This document shows, piece after piece, positions 21,113 through 23,950 of a DNA stretch of 23,950 bases (position 1 is its first letter; each line of letters begins with the position of its first letter). The position numbers were made by a program, and so were the translations under genes. The notes under the pieces are model-generated. The model did not search any database, had not been told where the DNA came from, and saw nothing but the letters and a program-made list of their open reading frames with translations. Origin of the DNA: Bacteroidia bacterium (GTDB lineage: Bacteria; Bacteroidota; Bacteroidia; Bacteroidales; Azobacteroidaceae); assembly GCA_025996865.1 (NCBI GenBank), contig BNTV01000076.1:1-23950 (forward strand), written 5' to 3'.

Positions 21113-21325
21113 TTAACGATTATCAGGAGATGTCTCCACTCGCTGTGCTCGGTCGACAGGACAAGGCTGCAAAAGGGGAAAGGAGGGGGGAAGAAACGGC
21201 GGCAAAGCCGCCGTTTCTTCCCCCCTTTTCCTCAATAACATACATCGGCGTCATTGCGAAAGCAAAGCCTGAAGCAATCCGGGATCAACGTAAAAAGTGA
21301 GGGATTAAAGAAATTGCGTATAAGC
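21113..21325. other. Non-coding junction with Bacteroidetes-type interspersed repeat pieces
   Basis: No gene. GGAGATGTCTCCACTCGCTG (21126-21145) and the later CATTGCGAAAGCAAAGCCTG segment (about 21253-21272) resemble short repeats scattered between genes in this phylum. Between them lies the GC-rich hairpin at 21184-21226. The mobile-element debris ends here and ordinary chromosome resumes. Confidence 0.4.
21184..21226. repeat. GC-rich perfect hairpin, 20-bp stem, AAA loop
   Basis: AGGGGGGAAGAAACGGCGGC (21184-21203), loop AAA, and its exact reverse complement (21207-21226). It is followed by TTTTCC on the plus strand. It could be a terminator-like or REP-like element; it is flanked by other repeat fragments. 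Confidence 0.85.
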
Positions 21326-21382
21326 AAAAATAAAAAGAAGCTGTCTCAAAATATCCTTTTGAGACAGCTTCTTTTTATTTTT
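21326..21382. terminator. Strong bidirectional terminator, 26-bp stem
   Basis: The left arm (21326-21351, core AAGAAGCTGTCTCAAAA) and right arm (21357-21382) are perfect complements around loop TATCC. The arms end in A-rich and T-rich tracts on either side, so it can end transcription in both directions. On the minus strand it lies 6 nt past the tRNA-Lys 3' end. Confidence 0.85.
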
Positions 21383-21388
21383 CAAAAG

Positions 21389-21461
21389 TGTCCCCGCAGG
21401 GACTCGAACCCTGGACCCAATGATTAAGAGTCATTTGCTCTACCAACTGAGCTACGGAGAC
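21389..21461 (-). tRNA. tRNA-Lys (anticodon CTT)
   Basis: The minus strand folds as a 73-nt tRNA: acceptor GTCTCCG pairing with CGGGGAC, D-loop AGCTCAGTTGGTAGAGC, anticodon stem-loop with loop CTCTTAA (anticodon CTT, decoding AAG), and T-arm CAGGGTTCGAGTCCCTG. The discriminator is A and CCA is not encoded. tRNA genes often serve as integration sites, but here the mobile debris is separated from it by the terminator, and no 3'-end duplicate is visible. Confidence 0.97.
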
Positions 21462-21476
21462 TTTTAAAGACGGGTG

Positions 21477-21508
21477 CAAAGGTAGTACTTTTAATGATAT
21501 TATCCAAA
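21477..21508 (-). promoter_or_regulatory. Promoter of tRNA-Lys
   Basis: On the minus strand TTTG (21505-21508), 20 nt, then TACCTTTG (21477-21484), the full Bacteroidetes promoter pattern, 15 nt before the tRNA 5' end. Confidence 0.75.
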
Positions 21509-21530
21509 TAATTATCGCCGGAATCCGGAA

Positions 21531-22595
21531 TTATTTTAAAACGAGTTTATCTCGTTTTTCTTCCAAATCCGTTAATAATTTCAACTGTGCTTGGGTACGT
21601 TGTAAATTATGTTCCGGGAAATGAATCTTATAATAAGTGTCGCCGTTCAAATAGTCTGTAAAGAAACGGACGGCTTGCATATAAGTCAATAACCGGGCGC
21701 CGAAAGGCAGAAGTTCAATTTCCACCGGTGACAAAAAAGAGCGGGCTGTTTCTAAATAGCCTTTTGCATAACTTGCATAAATATCCATATCGACGCTTAC
21801 ATTTTCCAAATTAGCGTCGTCTTCCGCGCCGGTATTGGCGCCTGTCCGGATAAAATCGCCGAAATCCGACACGACATAACCGGGCATCACGGTATCAAGG
21901 TCAACGACACAAAGCACCTTCCCGTCTTCGTCAAACAAAACATTATTTACTTTGGTATCACAATGATTAATGCGTTTGGGCAATATCCCTTCGCGTCCCA
22001 TGCGTTCGGTTTTACACATTTCGTCTGCTCGCGATTCGATTGCCGCAATGATTTCCGGATGGTCTGCCACCCGGCCGGCGCTATCGTTGGTTACGGCTTC
22101 CCGGAACTGTTCCAACCGGAATTCCATGTTGTGGAAATTGGGAATCGTTTCGTAGATTTTTTCGGGAATATCCGCCAAATACGACTGAAATTCACCGAAA
22201 GCTTTTCCGGCGGAACAGGCCAACTCCGGCGTAATGGCGTCATAACTTTTCCCCCCTTGGATAAAAAGATATACCCGCCAATAATTTTCCCCGTCAAAAT
22301 AAAACAGTTTTCCGTCTTTGGCCGGAATAATGGTCAATGTTTTCCGGTCAATGCCGGTTTCTCCCTTTTCAATCAGTTTCTTACGGATGTGATTGGTAAC
22401 GTGCAGGATATTGTTCTGCAACAATTCCACATCTTTAAATATGTGATGATTAATCCGCTGCAATAAATAATCGGGTTTATCCGTTTCGCCGGTTTTTACA
22501 AGGAACGAATCATTGATATGGCCGGCGCCCAAAGGCGCTACGGATACTACCGTTCCATCTGTTTGGAAATGTTGTAATAAATCAAAATGTGTCAT
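21531..22595 (-). CDS. Aminoglycoside-phosphotransferase-fold kinase, N-acetylhexosamine kinase-like
   Basis: A 354-residue cytoplasmic small-molecule kinase. The N-lobe shows PLGAGHINDSFLVKT (21-35) and DYLLQRIN with Lys/Arg contacts. The catalytic loop is INHCDTKVNNVLFD (209-222; base Asp213, Asn218), and the metal-binding motif is VVDLDTVMPG (230-239; Asp232, Asp234). This is the APH/choline-kinase fold. The arrangement resembles NahK-like enzymes that phosphorylate sugars (N-acetylhexosamines) at C1 rather than antibiotics; the true substrate is not determined. It starts 6 nt after the DUF1015 gene and is surely co-transcribed with it. The start MTHFDLLQHF is the first ATG after the upstream stop. 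It ends 15-70 nt before the tRNA and its promoter. Confidence 0.88.
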   Translation of the reverse strand: MTHFDLLQHFQTDGTVVSVAPLGAGHINDSFLVKTGETDKPDYLLQRINHHIFKDVELLQNNILHVTNHIRKKLIEKGETGIDRKTLTIIPAKDGKLFYFDGENYWRVYLFIQGGKSYDAITPELACSAGKAFGEFQSYLADIPEKIYETIPNFHNMEFRLEQFREAVTNDSAGRVADHPEIIAAIESRADEMCKTERMGREGILPKRINHCDTKVNNVLFDEDGKVLCVVDLDTVMPGYVVSDFGDFIRTGANTGAEDDANLENVSVDMDIYASYAKGYLETARSFLSPVEIELLPFGARLLTYMQAVRFFTDYLNGDTYYKIHFPEHNLQRTQAQLKLLTDLEEKRDKLVLK

Positions 22596-22601
22596 ATAAA
22601 T

Positions 22602-23846
22602 TTAGTTCAATTCATGAATTACTAATCCCGACCTCAACTTCGGCTCAAACCAAGTTGTTTTCGGCGGCATGATATTTCCCGTATCGGCAATATCTATCAA
22701 CTGTTTCATCGAAACAGGGTAAAGGGCAAGGGCAGCAATCATTTCCCCGCTGTCCACACGGCGTTTCAATTCTTCCAAGCCGCGGAGTCCGCCAACGAAA
22801 TCAACCCGTTTATCAGTTCGCAAATCTTTTATTTCCAGTATTTTATCCAGAATCAAATTGGATGAAATTGTTACATCAAGTACGCCGATGGGGTCATTAT
22901 CATTGTAAGTTCCCGTTTTAGCATCCAACGAGTACCAACGTCCGCCCAGATACAAAGAAAAATTATGCAATTTTTGAGGATGGTAAATCGTTTCGCCTTT
23001 GTCTGCTATCTGAAAATCATCCGCTAATTTGGATAGAAATTCGTTGGGAGTCAGACCGTTCAAGTCCTTCACCACCCGATTGTAGTCCATGATTTTCAAT
23101 TGGTTGGCCGGGAAACAAACCGCCATGAAATAATTGTATTCTTCCGTACCGGTATGATGTGGATTTTGTTTGGCTTTTTCTGCGCCTACCAAAGCCGCTG
23201 CGGCTGACCGGTGATGTCCGTCGGCAATATATAAATAAGGTATTTTTGCAAAAAGTTCCGTAATTTTTTGAATAGTTGCTTCATCGTTAATCACCCAGAA
23301 ATGATGGCCAATAGCATCGGAAGAGACAAAATCGTATTCAGGCGTTTGCTTTACGGTTTCCTCTACAATGGCATCAAGCGCCGGATTGTCGGGATAAGCA
23401 AAAAATACCGGTTCGATATTGGCATTGTTGATACGAACGTGTTTCATCCGGTCTTCTTCTTTGTCTTTCCGCGTCAATTCATGTTTTTTAATGACTCCCG
23501 TCATGTAATCATCCACACACGAACAAACGACTAATCCGTATTGGGTGCGGCCATTCATGGTTTGCGCATACACATAATAGTTTTCCTTTTCATCCTGAAC
23601 CAACCAGCTTTTTTCCTTGAATCGTTTGAAATTTTCAACTGCCTTGTCATACACTTCGGGATCGTGCTCATCTTTCCCGACCGGAAAATCAATTTCAGGC
23701 TTAATAATGTGATACAAAGACTTTTCGTTGCCTGCGGCTTCTTCTCTTGCTTCTGCCGAGCTTAATACATCGTAAGGACGAGATGCAACTTCAGTTACGT
23801 ATTTTTTGGGAGGACGAATCCCTTTGAATGGTTTGATTTTTGCCAT
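22602..23846 (-). CDS. DUF1015-family protein
   Basis: A 414-residue protein of the widely conserved DUF1015 family (no settled biochemical function; relation to ParB/Srx-like serine kinases has been suggested for similar folds, but I am not certain). Visible family marks: MAKIKPFKGIRPPKKYV with ASRPYDVLSS (21-30), an acidic/basic KKHELTRKDKEEDRMKH block (120-136), and the invariant IADGHHRSAAAALV (207-220). Also present are YNYFMAVCFPANQLKIMDYNR and DFVGGLRGLEELKRRVDSG. In many Bacteroidetes it lies next to serine-biosynthesis genes (serC/serA), which would fall beyond the right edge of this window. It forms an operon with the downstream kinase (6 nt apart). The start fits the family's MAxIxPF N-terminus. 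Confidence 0.9.
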   Translation of the reverse strand: MAKIKPFKGIRPPKKYVTEVASRPYDVLSSAEAREEAAGNEKSLYHIIKPEIDFPVGKDEHDPEVYDKAVENFKRFKEKSWLVQDEKENYYVYAQTMNGRTQYGLVVCSCVDDYMTGVIKKHELTRKDKEEDRMKHVRINNANIEPVFFAYPDNPALDAIVEETVKQTPEYDFVSSDAIGHHFWVINDEATIQKITELFAKIPYLYIADGHHRSAAAALVGAEKAKQNPHHTGTEEYNYFMAVCFPANQLKIMDYNRVVKDLNGLTPNEFLSKLADDFQIADKGETIYHPQKLHNFSLYLGGRWYSLDAKTGTYNDNDPIGVLDVTISSNLILDKILEIKDLRTDKRVDFVGGLRGLEELKRRVDSGEMIAALALYPVSMKQLIDIADTGNIMPPKTTWFEPKLRSGLVIHELN

Positions 23847-23887
23847 AATCTGTTTTTATTAATCATAAGATAACTTATAACGTGAAT

Positions 23888-23917
23888 AACCCCAGTGAAG
23901 CGTAGCGACCGTGGGTT
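23888..23917. repeat. Short intergenic repeat with AACCC/GGGTT ends
   Basis: AACCCCAGTGAAGCGTAGCG, then ACCGTGGGTT: imperfect palindrome with 5-bp ends, in the untranslated leader of the DUF1015 gene. Similar strings recur between Bacteroidetes genes. Function unknown. Confidence 0.4.
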
Positions 23918-23924
23918 TCGGGTT

Positions 23925-23932
23925 CAAAATTA
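23925..23932 (-). promoter_or_regulatory. Probable -7 box of the DUF1015 operon
   Basis: Minus-strand TAATTTTG fits TAnnTTTG. The -33 box would fall at or past the window edge, so it cannot be checked. It implies a leader of about 70 nt holding the short repeat at 23888-23917. Confidence 0.45.
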
Positions 23933-23950
23933 CAACTAATTTTCGACACG

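Noticed and set aside
21389..21461. tRNA-Lys as integration site for the mobile debris.
   Set aside because: No duplicate of the tRNA 3' end is visible near 18100-21110, and there is no integrase.

Overview
The window looks like a chromosomal segment of a Bacteroidetes, most likely Bacteroidales. The evidence is the promoter style (TTTG, about 19-20 nt, then TAnnTTTG), the scarcity of Shine-Dalgarno sites, lipoprotein signal peptides, HU-like proteins of the Bacteroidetes type, a LytS/LytTR system with a beta-propeller sensor, and a DUF1015/sugar-kinase-like gene pair. No rRNA, transposase, integrase or CRISPR array was found.

Positions 1-9600 (all minus strand) form a long, tightly spaced gene set built around Ser/Thr phosphorylation and proteolysis. 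In transcription order it encodes a small lipoprotein, a caspase/gingipain-like lipoprotein, a zinc-ribbon plus FHA protein, a Hanks kinase fused to an FHA domain, a membrane protein with a cytoplasmic FHA domain and a periplasmic trypsin-like protease, a secreted protein of unknown function, a membrane-anchored PP2C phosphatase, a membrane-anchored Hanks kinase with a TPR-like tail, and a second secreted protein cut by the window edge. Two kinases (writers), three FHA domains (phosphothreonine readers) and one phosphatase (eraser) next to two envelope proteases suggest a phospho-switch that controls protease activity across the inner membrane. This is the best candidate for an undescribed system.

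Positions 9600-12000 hold two nearly identical HU-like genes inside direct repeats of about 0.67 kb that flank a HigB-HigA toxin-antitoxin operon. Positions 12000-15800 encode a LytTR response regulator and a LytS-type sensor kinase. The regulator has lost a normal start codon (ATA where ATG is expected) and sits just downstream of a (GA)15 tract. An upstream ATG would be brought in frame by a change of repeat number, which suggests phase variation or recent decay.

Positions 16100-18100 are ordinary chromosomal genes: glutamate 5-kinase (proB) and a secreted alpha/beta-hydrolase. Positions 18100-21110 are a graveyard of mobile-element genes: a truncated phage antirepressor, an intact RelE-like/XRE toxin-antitoxin pair, a chimeric higA'-higB' remnant, and a broken polyvalent protein gene with ART-like and protein-kinase-like domains. 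Positions 21110-23950 carry a GC-rich hairpin, a 26-bp-stem terminator, tRNA-Lys(CTT) with its promoter, an aminoglycoside-phosphotransferase-fold kinase and a DUF1015 protein.
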